A stretch of DNA of 21,504 bases from UBA1181 sp045113275. GTDB lineage: Bacteria; Bacteroidota; Bacteroidia; Bacteroidales; Paludibacteraceae. How positions within the stretch are numbered: position 1 is the first letter of the stretch; each line of letters opens with the position of its first letter. The position numbers and the translations under genes are program-made. Below are positions 1 to 7,214 of the stretch, piece after piece. The stretch lies in the NCBI GenBank assembly GCA_045113275.1, contig JBGUIU010000189.1:1-21504 (forward strand), in the 5' to 3' direction. The notes below the pieces were generated by a model. The model saw only the letters and a list, made by a program, of their open reading frames with translations, was not told the origin of the DNA and did not search any database.

Positions 1-1097
1 GTTCTGTCATTGAAATCACCTGAGGCAGTCCATGTTACTTTGTAAGTAGAGTCTTTGCAGTATTTGTCTGCTTTATCAACAGAAATAGTGAACTCAGGAT
101 CTGGTACAGCTGGTTGGCCTGAACCAACAACAATATCTCCTCCGTTTGGTACGGCTTTGAAATAAACATAGCCATCTTTCTCTTCAAATTCAAGTTCGTT
201 GTCGTTTTGAGTTACTGTTAGGTTTGCCCATCCCTCTTGCATTGGCACACGGAGAGACAATGGGTAATCCCAGTCGCAAACTTTGTTTTGAGTAAGACTT
301 GAATTGAGGGTCAACGAGTATGTCTCGCTTGAGTTGTCTCCAGCGATTTTTCTGAATGTTGCGTTTTTACGCTCTTGTATATACATACACGCATCGCGGA
401 AAGTACATGTCCAATAGGTGCTTTTGTTGTTTTTTAAGAAATCAACAGCTCCTTCGAACGCTGATTCGTGGGTTACGGAATAATCACCTGAGTGATTTTT
501 ATCGAATCCGTGAATCAAAAAGACCATCCAACCTCCATTGGCACCCTCGATGCGGCTTTGAAATGTCTTTGCGTCGTTGGTCCCTTGAGTACCGCACATA
601 TCACTTTGAATGCTGGTGAAATCGGACAGATTACTTGAATTCGCTCTGGTATCAGAACAAGTACGTCCTCCAATATAGTATTGTAGAACAGATTGTCCGG
701 GATTTTTACACTCAGGGTAAGCGATGGTCAGACATTTATATCCATTGCCAATGTTATTTTCTATTGCACTTTTTGACGATTGTAATTCGTTTCCTGTTGC
801 ATCTTTGTTGTGAGATGCTCCGTGGCTACCAATTTCGGATCCGTGTGCTACAAATTGTTTGTAGGTTCCCCAACTGTTTGACATGTTATTGGTAATGACG
901 TAGAAGGTTCCAGGTAATCCTGCTTTGGAAAGTACTCCGTCGGCATATTTGTGACCATTGTCTTCCCATCCTCCATCATCAAAGGTGAATGTAACCGCAC
1001 TTTTGCAGAAATTCTCCCACGTTGCAATTTCTTGCGAAACAGCGGGGACTGTGCAAAAAGCAGTAGCTGCTAATAATGCTAATACTTTATTTTTCAT
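1..1097 (-). CDS. Polysaccharide deacetylase (CE4/NodB fold), secreted, C-terminus cut by window edge
   Basis: Reading the minus strand from ATG at 1097 gives 365 uninterrupted codons to the window edge, so the gene is partial at its 3' end. Residues 1-20 are a signal peptide (MKNKVLALLA start, cleavage near VSQ). The NodB/CE4 deacetylase motifs follow: TFDDG at 38-42 (metal and catalytic Asp 40/41), SHGASH at 91-96 (metal ligands H92 and H96), an AYPE segment near 126-129, and FLIHG at 193-197 carrying the late conserved His. CE4 enzymes remove N-acetyl or O-acetyl groups from peptidoglycan, chitin-like or xylan polymers; the substrate cannot be told from sequence. After about residue 330 a Pro-rich hinge leads into an Ig-like module (FTISVDKADKYC onward), as in multidomain exported Bacteroidetes enzymes. 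A T9SS sorting domain may lie beyond the window, but this cannot be seen. It diverges from the beta-barrel gene at 1232. Confidence 0.9.
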   Translation of the reverse strand, partial: MKNKVLALLAATAFCTVPAVSQEIATWENFCKSAVTFTFDDGGWEDNGHKYADGVLSKAGLPGTFYVITNNMSNSWGTYKQFVAHGSEIGSHGASHNKDATGNELQSSKSAIENNIGNGYKCLTIAYPECKNPGQSVLQYYIGGRTCSDTRANSSNLSDFTSIQSDMCGTQGTNDAKTFQSRIEGANGGWMVFLIHGFDKNHSGDYSVTHESAFEGAVDFLKNNKSTYWTCTFRDACMYIQERKNATFRKIAGDNSSETYSLTLNSSLTQNKVCDWDYPLSLRVPMQEGWANLTVTQNDNELEFEEKDGYVYFKAVPNGGDIVVGSGQPAVPDPEFTISVDKADKYCKDSTYKVTWTASGDFNDR

Positions 1098-1167
1098 GAT
1101 TTTCAAATATAATAATGGTTATTATTTACGTTTACTATCTCTAAATAAGCATATGGCTTTCAACCGA

Positions 1168-1175
1168 CAAATATA
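1168..1175 (-). promoter_or_regulatory. Candidate promoter (-7 TATATTTG) for the deacetylase
   Basis: On the minus strand 1175 to 1168 reads TATATTTG, an exact match to the Bacteroidetes -7 motif TAnnTTTG, and would start transcription about 64 nt before the ATG at 1097. I find no clear TTTG -33 box at the right distance. A second identical octamer lies at 1111-1104 but would place the start at the ATG itself. Lies in the divergent spacer 1098-1231. Confidence 0.4.
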
Positions 1176-1231
1176 CAAAAATTTCCTAATAAACTATAAA
1201 AAACGGGAAAAAGTCTATTTTTTTTCAATCA

Positions 1232-4030
1232 ATGATAAGTTTTGTATTGTCAAAAACGTTTATTTTTGTAGCAGTTTTTAATTTTTTGGGAATAGTGCGT
1301 TTACTTAGTTCTGTTTTTTTTCTTTTTCTATCTATCTCTCTTTACTCAGCAAATTTAGTGGGAACGGTTGTTGATAAAGAGGATAATGGAGTGTTGCCGT
1401 ATGCAACTGTTGAGCTTCTTAGTGTTTCTGATTCGTCTATGGTGAAAGGCGAGGTGTGTGATGCAGAAGGATCTTTTTCTATAAATAATGTAGAAGAAGG
1501 GAATTATCTGTTGCGAACCTCCTTTATGGGGTATGTCACCTCTTATCGTAAAGTGATGGTGAAGGAGGTGGATGCCAAACCGTTACGTGTGCGAATGGCC
1601 GCTGATAAGGTGATGTTGGATGAAGTGAAGATTCTGGCTGCAGCTACCCCAGTTGTGGTGAAGGAAGATACCTTAGTGTATAATGCGGATGCTTTTCGTG
1701 TGGCTGATGGTGCCATGCTTGAAGACCTTGTGAAGAAACTGCCTGGCGCACAATTGTCTAAAGATGGTAAATTGGTGGTGAACGGTAAAGAGATAAAAAA
1801 GATCTTGGTGGATGGACGTGACTTCTTCTCGGATAATCCACAGATGTCATTAAAGAATCTGCCGGCTAATATGGTAGAGAATATAAAGACATACGATAAA
1901 AAAAGTGATGCTTCGCAACTGACTGGCGTGGATGATGACGATGATGAGGCTGTTTTGGATCTCACAGTGAAAAAAGGAATGAAGAAAGGTTGGATGGGGC
2001 AGCTATATGGTGGTGCCGGACATGATTTATATGAAGCTGATCCGGATGTTCGATATGGATTAGGTGCTAATATCAGCCGATTTAAAGATAACCAGAACTT
2101 TTCTTTCATTGGGTCTATGAACAATGTTAATAATTCTGGATTTGCTGAAGACGCTTCAGGAGGAGGACAGAATAGAAACGGGAATGGTATAACTACATCC
2201 GATGTGGTGGGAATAACATTCGCAAAAGATAAAAGCAAACAGTATGAATATGGAGGAAATGTACAATACAAACATACGAAAAACGAGATAGAAAAGACTA
2301 GTAAGAAGGAGACATTCCGTACCAGTGGAACAACGTATCGAAATGATCATGAGACATCGCAAAAAAAAGGTGATGATGTATCAACAAACTTCCGCTTTAA
2401 ATGGAATCCAGACACAATGACGACCATTCTTTTCCGTCCTAGTCTGTCTTACGCTCATGCTAACACCAATACAGAGACTGAAACACAGAATTACAACACG
2501 TTCCGTGTTATGAACAATGAAAAAAACATTGCGAAAACATTGGAGAGTGACAGACTTCTTTTCAACTCGACGCTTCGTCTCGTCAGGAAACTGAATAAGA
2601 CAGGAAGAAACCTCTCTTTTAGTGCAGGCATGACGTATGGATATTCACCGTCTAATCAGAACAGTTGGTCGGATACCCGTTTTTATACGCAAGAGGAAGA
2701 GAATGAGATTGATTCTGTTTTGCTGACTAATCGTTATACGGATAAGAATAGCAACAACTTAACATATTACGTTGAGGCTTCTTATACAGAACCTGTGTTC
2801 AAAAAACATTTTTTGCAATTCAAATACCGTTATCAACACAGAAATTCCAATTCTTATTCGTATGTCTATGAAGAAGACCTTACAAATTATATCGATTCCT
2901 TGAGTAGTAAGGTGGAGAATGGATATAACAATCATCAGATTGATGTCAGTCTGCAAGGAAGGTATCCAAAGGTAACCTACAATGTAGGTATGACGTTGCA
3001 ACCGCAGAGTTCCTCTACTGTGAATCTTGTTGGTCCGAATGTCGGAAAGGACAAGAAACAATCGGTGTTTAATTATTCTCCTAATTTAAGACTCAGAGTA
3101 AAATTTGATAAACAAAGTAATTTGATGTTCATGTATCGCGGACAGAGTGCGGCTCCGGATGTAGAGTATTTACAGGAGGTGATAGACGAGACAGATCCGT
3201 TGAACTTAGAATATGGAAATCCAGATTTGAAGCCGACTTATACACACAATGCGTCGTTGCGGTTTAAGAAATATATCAGTGAGCAGCAACGCAGTTGGAT
3301 GGCTAATCTGACGTATCGCATGGTGCAGAATGCAATTATGAATCGTCTGTTGTATGATGCACGAACAGGCGTACAAAAGAGTTATAAGGAAAATGTGAAT
3401 GGTAATTGGAACATAGGAACTTCGTTGACATTCTCCACACCATTCAAGAATAAAGATTTCTCATTCAGTACAGATATGAGAGGAAGCTATGCAGAGCATG
3501 TGTCGTTAGAAAGTACGAGAGGAGAAGAGGCAAGTACGCCTAAAAGTACCACGAAAGCAATGGGAATTGATGAAAAGATATCATTTGATTGCAGAAAAGA
3601 GAAGTTTGACATCTCCTTATATGGAGAAATAGACTATCAGAAGAATAAAAATGAACGTCAGACGGCAGGGAATTATGAGACGGTTGACTATGAAGTAGGC
3701 GTGAACACCAATGTGAACCTGCCATGGAAGATGACACTATCTACGGATTTAGAGTACCATATTTATAGTGGATATTCTGATGGATTTGATGATCAAGAGG
3801 TGTTGTGGAATGCACAGATTTCGAAAAGTTTTTTGAAGAATAATGCGGCGACTATTCGGTTTAAGGTGTATGATTTGTTGGGACAACAAAGTAATCTCTC
3901 CCGAAAAATTAGTGATTCGTCAATAACGGATGTTGAATGTAGCACGTTAGGTAGCTATTTCCTTCTTCAATTCAGTTATAAACTTAATAATTTTCAACAA
4001 AGAGAAAGAAAAGTACGAAAAGAGTTTTAA
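1232..4030 (+). CDS. Outer membrane beta-barrel protein with CarboxypepD_reg-like and plug-like N-terminus (TonB-receptor-like)
   Basis: 932 residues from the ATG at 1232. Residues 42-123 form a carboxypeptidase-regulatory-like domain (NLVGTVVDKEDNG, GSFSINNVEEGNYLLRTSFMGY). Residues 140-248 resemble a TonB-receptor plug (LEDLVKKLPGAQLSKDG, ILVDGRDFFSDNP), ending in an acidic DDDDDE run and the typical LDLTVKKGMKKGW entry to the barrel. From about 250 to the C-terminus is a Tyr/Asn-rich beta-barrel of the OMP_b-brl_3 type, ending in aromatic strands (SYFLLQFSYKL). Family role: an outer membrane channel or receptor. No SusD-like partner is adjacent, so a glycan-uptake role is not supported. 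The start is uncertain: a GTG at 1295 gives a far more typical signal peptide (MRLLSSVFFLFLSISLYSA) and lies just after a TATTTTTG promoter motif. The 1232 start would give an unusually long hydrophobic leader. Confidence 0.9.
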   Translation: MISFVLSKTFIFVAVFNFLGIVRLLSSVFFLFLSISLYSANLVGTVVDKEDNGVLPYATVELLSVSDSSMVKGEVCDAEGSFSINNVEEGNYLLRTSFMGYVTSYRKVMVKEVDAKPLRVRMAADKVMLDEVKILAAATPVVVKEDTLVYNADAFRVADGAMLEDLVKKLPGAQLSKDGKLVVNGKEIKKILVDGRDFFSDNPQMSLKNLPANMVENIKTYDKKSDASQLTGVDDDDDEAVLDLTVKKGMKKGWMGQLYGGAGHDLYEADPDVRYGLGANISRFKDNQNFSFIGSMNNVNNSGFAEDASGGGQNRNGNGITTSDVVGITFAKDKSKQYEYGGNVQYKHTKNEIEKTSKKETFRTSGTTYRNDHETSQKKGDDVSTNFRFKWNPDTMTTILFRPSLSYAHANTNTETETQNYNTFRVMNNEKNIAKTLESDRLLFNSTLRLVRKLNKTGRNLSFSAGMTYGYSPSNQNSWSDTRFYTQEEENEIDSVLLTNRYTDKNSNNLTYYVEASYTEPVFKKHFLQFKYRYQHRNSNSYSYVYEEDLTNYIDSLSSKVENGYNNHQIDVSLQGRYPKVTYNVGMTLQPQSSSTVNLVGPNVGKDKKQSVFNYSPNLRLRVKFDKQSNLMFMYRGQSAAPDVEYLQEVIDETDPLNLEYGNPDLKPTYTHNASLRFKKYISEQQRSWMANLTYRMVQNAIMNRLLYDARTGVQKSYKENVNGNWNIGTSLTFSTPFKNKDFSFSTDMRGSYAEHVSLESTRGEEASTPKSTTKAMGIDEKISFDCRKEKFDISLYGEIDYQKNKNERQTAGNYETVDYEVGVNTNVNLPWKMTLSTDLEYHIYSGYSDGFDDQEVLWNAQISKSFLKNNAATIRFKVYDLLGQQSNLSRKISDSSITDVECSTLGSYFLLQFSYKLNNFQQRERKVRKEF
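1241..1268 (+). promoter_or_regulatory. Candidate promoter for the beta-barrel gene, bearing on its start
   Basis: TATTTTTG at 1261-1268 matches TAnnTTTG exactly. TTTG at 1241-1244 is a possible -33 box, but the spacer is only 16 nt, shorter than the usual 19-21. If real, transcription would begin near 1275, inside the frame opened by the ATG at 1232, and would leave the GTG at 1295 (or the TTG at 1286) as the start. Confidence 0.35.
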
Positions 4031-4050
4031 GTAAAAAATTTTTCAAAAAA

Positions 4051-4081
4051 ATTGTGTTAAATTAAATTTTTGTTATATTTG
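4051..4081 (+). promoter_or_regulatory. Promoter of the Crp/Fnr operon
   Basis: ATTG at 4051-4054 (-33 box), a 19-nt spacer, then TATATTTG at 4074-4081 (-7 box TAnnTTTG). Predicted transcription start is near 4088, about 29 nt before the ATG at 4117. One of the best matches to the Bacteroidetes housekeeping promoter in this window. Confidence 0.8.
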
Positions 4082-4116
4082 TGCTTTAGAAAACTGAATT
4101 TAAACATAGAATAGGT

Positions 4117-4707
4117 ATGGAAAAAGGATTTTACGAACGCATTTTAAAATGCTTTAAAGATGAATTTCCTGCAATTGGATTGTCGGAAGATTCGATTAAA
4201 CTGCTGAATTCGAAAACGCGAGTCATTCAGCTAAATAAAGGTGAGTATTTGCAGTTGGAAGGGGATGTTAGCCGTTTTTTAGGCATTGTTGATACTGGAT
4301 TGATTCGAATTTTTTATCGTAAGGCAGGAGAGGAAATGACGGAGTATTTGGCCGCTGAGGATGAACTTTTTTACGATTGTGAAAGTTTCTTCCGTCAGAT
4401 ACCAAGTAAACGTTATATCCAGATGTTGGAACCTTCTGTCCTTTATCTTTGCACAAAGACGGATTTGGATGAATTGTGTAAACAAAACAAAGAGATCCGT
4501 ATATTCTACCGTACTCTTACGGAGCAATTATTGCGCAAGATGAAGCAAAAGACTCTAGATTGCATATTTGAACCAGCAAAGGTTCGTTATGACAATTTGA
4601 TTAGCCGTAATTCGGAATATGTACTTCGCGTGCCTTCAATTTTTGTGGCAAGCTATTTGGGTGTTACGCCAGAAACATTAAGTCGTATCCGTTCAAAGGT
4701 GAAATAA
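4117..4707 (+). CDS. Crp/Fnr-family transcription regulator, first of two tandem paralogues
   Basis: 196 residues. An N-terminal cyclic-nucleotide-binding-like beta-roll (about 30-120, with RFLGIVDTGLIRIFY and the ESFF segment) is joined by a dimerisation helix to a C-terminal Crp-type helix-turn-helix (about 168-196, FVASYLGVTPETLSRIRSK). The recognition helix ETLSRIRSK is the usual Crp/Fnr signature. The protein ends right at that helix, so the wing is minimal, as in many short Bacteroidetes members. I see neither the cAMP phosphate-binding RxS signature of Crp nor the Cys cluster of Fnr, so the ligand is unknown and the pocket may be degenerate. It has its own promoter at 4051-4081 and is the first gene of a likely three-gene operon; the paralogue follows after a short spacer. 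Confidence 0.9.
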   Translation: MEKGFYERILKCFKDEFPAIGLSEDSIKLLNSKTRVIQLNKGEYLQLEGDVSRFLGIVDTGLIRIFYRKAGEEMTEYLAAEDELFYDCESFFRQIPSKRYIQMLEPSVLYLCTKTDLDELCKQNKEIRIFYRTLTEQLLRKMKQKTLDCIFEPAKVRYDNLISRNSEYVLRVPSIFVASYLGVTPETLSRIRSKVK

Positions 4708-4745
4708 ATATTGTTTGTTTGTTAACGAATTATTCTAGTTTAAGT

Positions 4746-5357
4746 ATGAAAAAAGTTGTTGTAAATAAAAGATTGATCTTAGCTGAGATCGAACATATAT
4801 TAGGTCGTATAGAACTTTCCGTAGAGACTAAGAGACAGTTAAATGCCATCGCAACTCAGGAAAAAGTAAAAAAACATGATTTGATATTGAAACCAGGCGA
4901 AGTATGCGATTTCTTAGGCGTAGTTCAAAAGGGTATCATTCAGGTTTTTCATTACAAAGATAAGAAGTTGATTTCTGACTATTTCGCAACAGAAGGATAT
5001 GGTTTCTTTGATATTGAAAGTTTCTTTACAGGGAAACCTTCTTATGCTACTATTGAAGCATTGGAACCTACTGTGTATGTGAAAATTGACAGAAAAAAAT
5101 TCTTGGAGTTGTGCGATAAAAATGAGGAGCTGAATTCTGTTTATCAGAAAATCTTGGAATTTGCGTTGATTCTTTGTCATGATCGTTTGGATTCTGTTTT
5201 GAATGATTCTGCAGAAGACAAATATGAGAACTTGGAGAAGAGAATCCCAGGCTTGACATCTCGTATCAGTGCTATTAACGTGGCTTCTTATATTGGTGTG
5301 ACACAAGAGACATTATGTCGTATCAAATCTAAACAAGAGGATTTCTTGTTGTTCTAG
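4746..5357 (+). CDS. Crp/Fnr-family transcription regulator, second tandem paralogue
   Basis: 203 residues from ATG 4746 (MKKVVVNKRL); an in-frame TTG at 4719 is less likely. It has the same fold as its neighbour: cNMP-like beta-roll, dimer helix, and HTH near the C-terminus (INVASYIGVTQETLCRIKSK). The two align without large gaps, sharing FLG-V-G-I-F, the D-ESFF-PS-I-LEP block and the LELC/DELC-N-E segment, so they arose by tandem duplication. The recognition helix has Cys in place of the usual Ser (ETLCRIK), and the tail extends to EDFLLF. The 38-nt gap after the first gene holds no convincing promoter, so they are probably co-transcribed. They might form homodimers or a heterodimer; ligand and targets cannot be read from the sequence. 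Confidence 0.88.
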   Translation: MKKVVVNKRLILAEIEHILGRIELSVETKRQLNAIATQEKVKKHDLILKPGEVCDFLGVVQKGIIQVFHYKDKKLISDYFATEGYGFFDIESFFTGKPSYATIEALEPTVYVKIDRKKFLELCDKNEELNSVYQKILEFALILCHDRLDSVLNDSAEDKYENLEKRIPGLTSRISAINVASYIGVTQETLCRIKSKQEDFLLF

Positions 5358-5394
5358 TATAGTTTTTTTATACACAATTTAATTGTTTTGAATT

Positions 5395-5841
5395 ATGTCG
5401 CAAATATCAGATTTGATTTTGAAACAAGTGCAGGTAGCTGCATCGGGACGTGATTTGAGTAGCAGCGTGTTGAATGGCTTGTCTGATTCTGTATTAAACA
5501 GTATTAAACAGACAGCTACTTCGGCGAATGGTGTTCAACAACTAACAGAGTTGTTTACGGGAAAAACGTCTGCAGCTTCTAGTTCTGTAACATCGTTGGC
5601 AACGCAGATCTTTACTTCTCAGGTTGCTGGAAAGTTGGGATTGTCTTCTGCCGCAGCAAGTAGTGCCAGCAGTTTATTGCCAACCATCATCAATGGATTG
5701 GTTTCGGCTGTCTCTTCTAAAGGTAGTGGTATAAATCTGGCTTCTATTCTTTCTGCTGTGGGGGCTGCATCTAATTCCTCTACGGTTTCTAAGGTCACTT
5801 CGATCGCTTCTAAGTTGGGTGGTTTGTTTAGAAAAAGATGA
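5395..5841 (+). CDS. Ser/Ala-rich small protein, DUF937-like
   Basis: 148 residues, strongly enriched in Ser, Ala, Leu and Val. It contains helical segments like those of DUF937 proteins: QVAGKLGLSSAAASSASSLL, then PTIINGLVSAVSS, then NLASILSAVGAAS, with a basic end GGLFRKR. There is no signal peptide, so it is probably cytoplasmic. DUF937 has no settled function to my knowledge; the assignment rests on the pattern of amphipathic helices and is moderate. It starts 37 nt after the second Crp/Fnr gene with no good promoter between, and a strong terminator follows, so it is likely the last gene of the regulator operon and may be a co-expressed target or partner. Confidence 0.72.
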   Translation: MSQISDLILKQVQVAASGRDLSSSVLNGLSDSVLNSIKQTATSANGVQQLTELFTGKTSAASSSVTSLATQIFTSQVAGKLGLSSAAASSASSLLPTIINGLVSAVSSKGSGINLASILSAVGAASNSSTVSKVTSIASKLGGLFRKR

Positions 5842-5870
5842 TATAAAAGCACTAAATGATAATTTATATA

Positions 5871-5905
5871 GAGGGTGTCATGGTAGTCGTGACTCCCTCT
5901 TTTTT
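5871..5905 (+). terminator. Intrinsic terminator ending the Crp/Fnr operon
   Basis: GAGGGTGTCA (5871-5880) pairs with TGACTCCCTC (5890-5899), giving a 10-bp stem with one T-T mismatch and a 9-nt loop, followed by six T. The arm GAGGGTGTCA recurs in the terminator at 8594. Confidence 0.85.
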
Positions 5906-6077
5906 CTATCGTTCGCTTGTGTTTTGTTGCGTCTTCTTTACATTGTGTTAGTATTAAATAAATAGAAAAATGAGTTTCGACTAAAAAATCTGTTTGTTTG
6001 TTGAAATTAATTTCTCCGTATTGTGTAAACACTACCTTTACATTACGAATTTTTAATGGTTTAAAGTTCAATAAGAG

Positions 6078-6275
6078 ATGAGCCGTAATATATCTTTTAT
6101 AATAGCTGTCCTTGTGGGTATGATTTTGTTAGCCCAAGCAAAGATGAACTTTAAAACAGGATGGAGTCAGGTGGGATCCGCAGGGGCTTCGGAGGCTGAT
6201 ACGATTCAGATATCGGATGCGGGTTCTCTTACAGGAGATAGTGCTGAGATGACTTGTGCATATCAGAATGATTAA
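6078..6275 (+). CDS. Small exported or membrane-anchored protein candidate, unknown function
   Basis: 65 residues from ATG 6078. Residues 5-19 are hydrophobic (ISFIIAVLVGMILLA) and followed by QAK, fitting a signal peptide or single membrane anchor. The remaining 44 residues are Ser/Gly/Asp-rich and acidic, with no recognised motif. It stands alone between the terminators at 5871-5905 and 6366-6407, so it would be its own transcript; a weak promoter-like TACCTTTA lies at 6033-6040. An AAGAG just before the ATG could act as a ribosome binding site. I do not recognise it. Its isolated position and clean N-terminal hydrophobic segment support a real gene, but the length is small enough for chance. 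Confidence 0.5.
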   Translation: MSRNISFIIAVLVGMILLAQAKMNFKTGWSQVGSAGASEADTIQISDAGSLTGDSAEMTCAYQND

Positions 6276-6365
6276 GAGGCGCGTAGGTGTTGGTACCATC
6301 CGGTAAGAAAAGAGTGAAATTGAAAGAAGAAGAGTTTTCGTTTTAAATTTATAGATTGTAATTGA

Positions 6366-6407
6366 AGAGTCGTCGGTGGTGTGTTGGAACCGATGACTCT
6401 TTTGTTT
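6366..6407 (+). terminator. Intrinsic terminator after the small ORF
   Basis: AGAGTCGTCGGT (6366-6377) pairs with ACCGATGACTCT (6389-6400) as a 12-bp stem with one G-T wobble and an 11-nt loop, followed by TTTGTTT. Confidence 0.85.
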
Positions 6408-6429
6408 GATAAAATACCTTTTATTTCTT

Positions 6430-6459
6430 TTTGTAGTTTCTATTAAATCCTTACCTTTG
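6430..6459 (+). promoter_or_regulatory. Promoter of the PHP phosphoesterase gene
   Basis: TTTG at 6430-6433, an 18-nt spacer, then TACCTTTG at 6452-6459 (TAnnTTTG). The predicted transcription start near 6466 is about 12 nt before the ATG at 6478. This rules out the in-frame upstream TTG at 6406, which would place the promoter inside the gene. Confidence 0.8.
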
Positions 6460-6477
6460 GAGAAAATCGTTTGTGTT

Positions 6478-7191
6478 ATGAATATAGCGTTGGATGTACA
6501 TACTCATACAGTTGCGAGCGGACATGCATATAGTAGTTTGCAGGAAATGGTGGCAGCTGCAAGAGAAAAAGGGTTGAAGATACTGGGGATAGCTGATCAT
6601 GGTCCTGCTATACAGCAGACGTGTAAAGATATCTATTTTACGAATTTCCATGTGATTCCACGTGAGATAGATGGTGTGAAACTGTTGATGGGGGCAGAAA
6701 TCAATATTTTAAATACAAAAGGTGATTTTGATTTAAAAGAGAGTACCATCAAAACATTGGATGTCCGTATCGCAGGAATTCATTCTTCCTGTTTCTCTGG
6801 AGGAACAAAGGAGGAGAACACCCAAGCTGTAGTGCATGTGATTCAGAATCCTTTGATAGATATTATCAGCCATCCGGCAGATGGCAGTGCTGAACTTGAT
6901 TTGGACGTGATTGTACAAGAAGCCAGATGTAATCATATATTGTTAGAGGTTAATAATAGTTCTCTTAATCCTAATAGAGGGAAAAAGAAAGCTTGGGAAA
7001 ACAATAAACAGATGCTGAATTTGTGTATGAAATATGGTGTGAAAGTAATCATGGGAAGTGATGCCCATATTTCGTATGATGTTGCAAATTATAAGTATGT
7101 GTATCAACTGATGGAAGAGGTTGGTTTCCCTGCAGAACTTGTAGTAAATGACAAGCCAGAGTTTTTCATGGAATTTTTAAAACAACGATAA
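6478..7191 (+). CDS. PHP-domain phosphoesterase, YcdX-type
   Basis: 237 residues from ATG 6478. It carries the complete PHP metal-ligand set in order: HTH at 8-10, H16, the DHG motif with H41, GAE with E74, H102 in GIHSS, H132 in SHP, and GSDAH with D195 and H197. The spacing closely follows the trinuclear-zinc site of E. coli YcdX. PHP proteins of this type hydrolyse phosphate esters in the cytoplasm; the physiological substrate is usually unknown. There is no signal peptide, which fits. It has its own promoter and is followed 23 nt later by the YD-repeat gene in the same direction, so the two are probably co-transcribed, although one product is cytoplasmic and the other exported. Confidence 0.92.
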   Translation: MNIALDVHTHTVASGHAYSSLQEMVAAAREKGLKILGIADHGPAIQQTCKDIYFTNFHVIPREIDGVKLLMGAEINILNTKGDFDLKESTIKTLDVRIAGIHSSCFSGGTKEENTQAVVHVIQNPLIDIISHPADGSAELDLDVIVQEARCNHILLEVNNSSLNPNRGKKKAWENNKQMLNLCMKYGVKVIMGSDAHISYDVANYKYVYQLMEEVGFPAELVVNDKPEFFMEFLKQR

Positions 7192-7214
7192 TAGAGATAA
7201 AGAGCTGGGTGGAT

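Noticed and set aside
1543..2271. 242-codon minus-strand open frame inside the beta-barrel gene
   Set aside because: It is antisense to a region with clear CarboxypepD_reg and plug homology, and its translation is low-complexity Ser/Phe/Thr without any motif.
6003..6014. 12-bp palindrome GAAATTAATTTC
   Set aside because: Short, purely AT-rich except at the ends, and not placed near a promoter box; probably chance.
6406..6477. Upstream in-frame TTG start for the PHP gene
   Set aside because: A full -33/-7 promoter lies at 6430-6459, inside the extra stretch, and the conserved PHP domain begins right at the ATG 6478.
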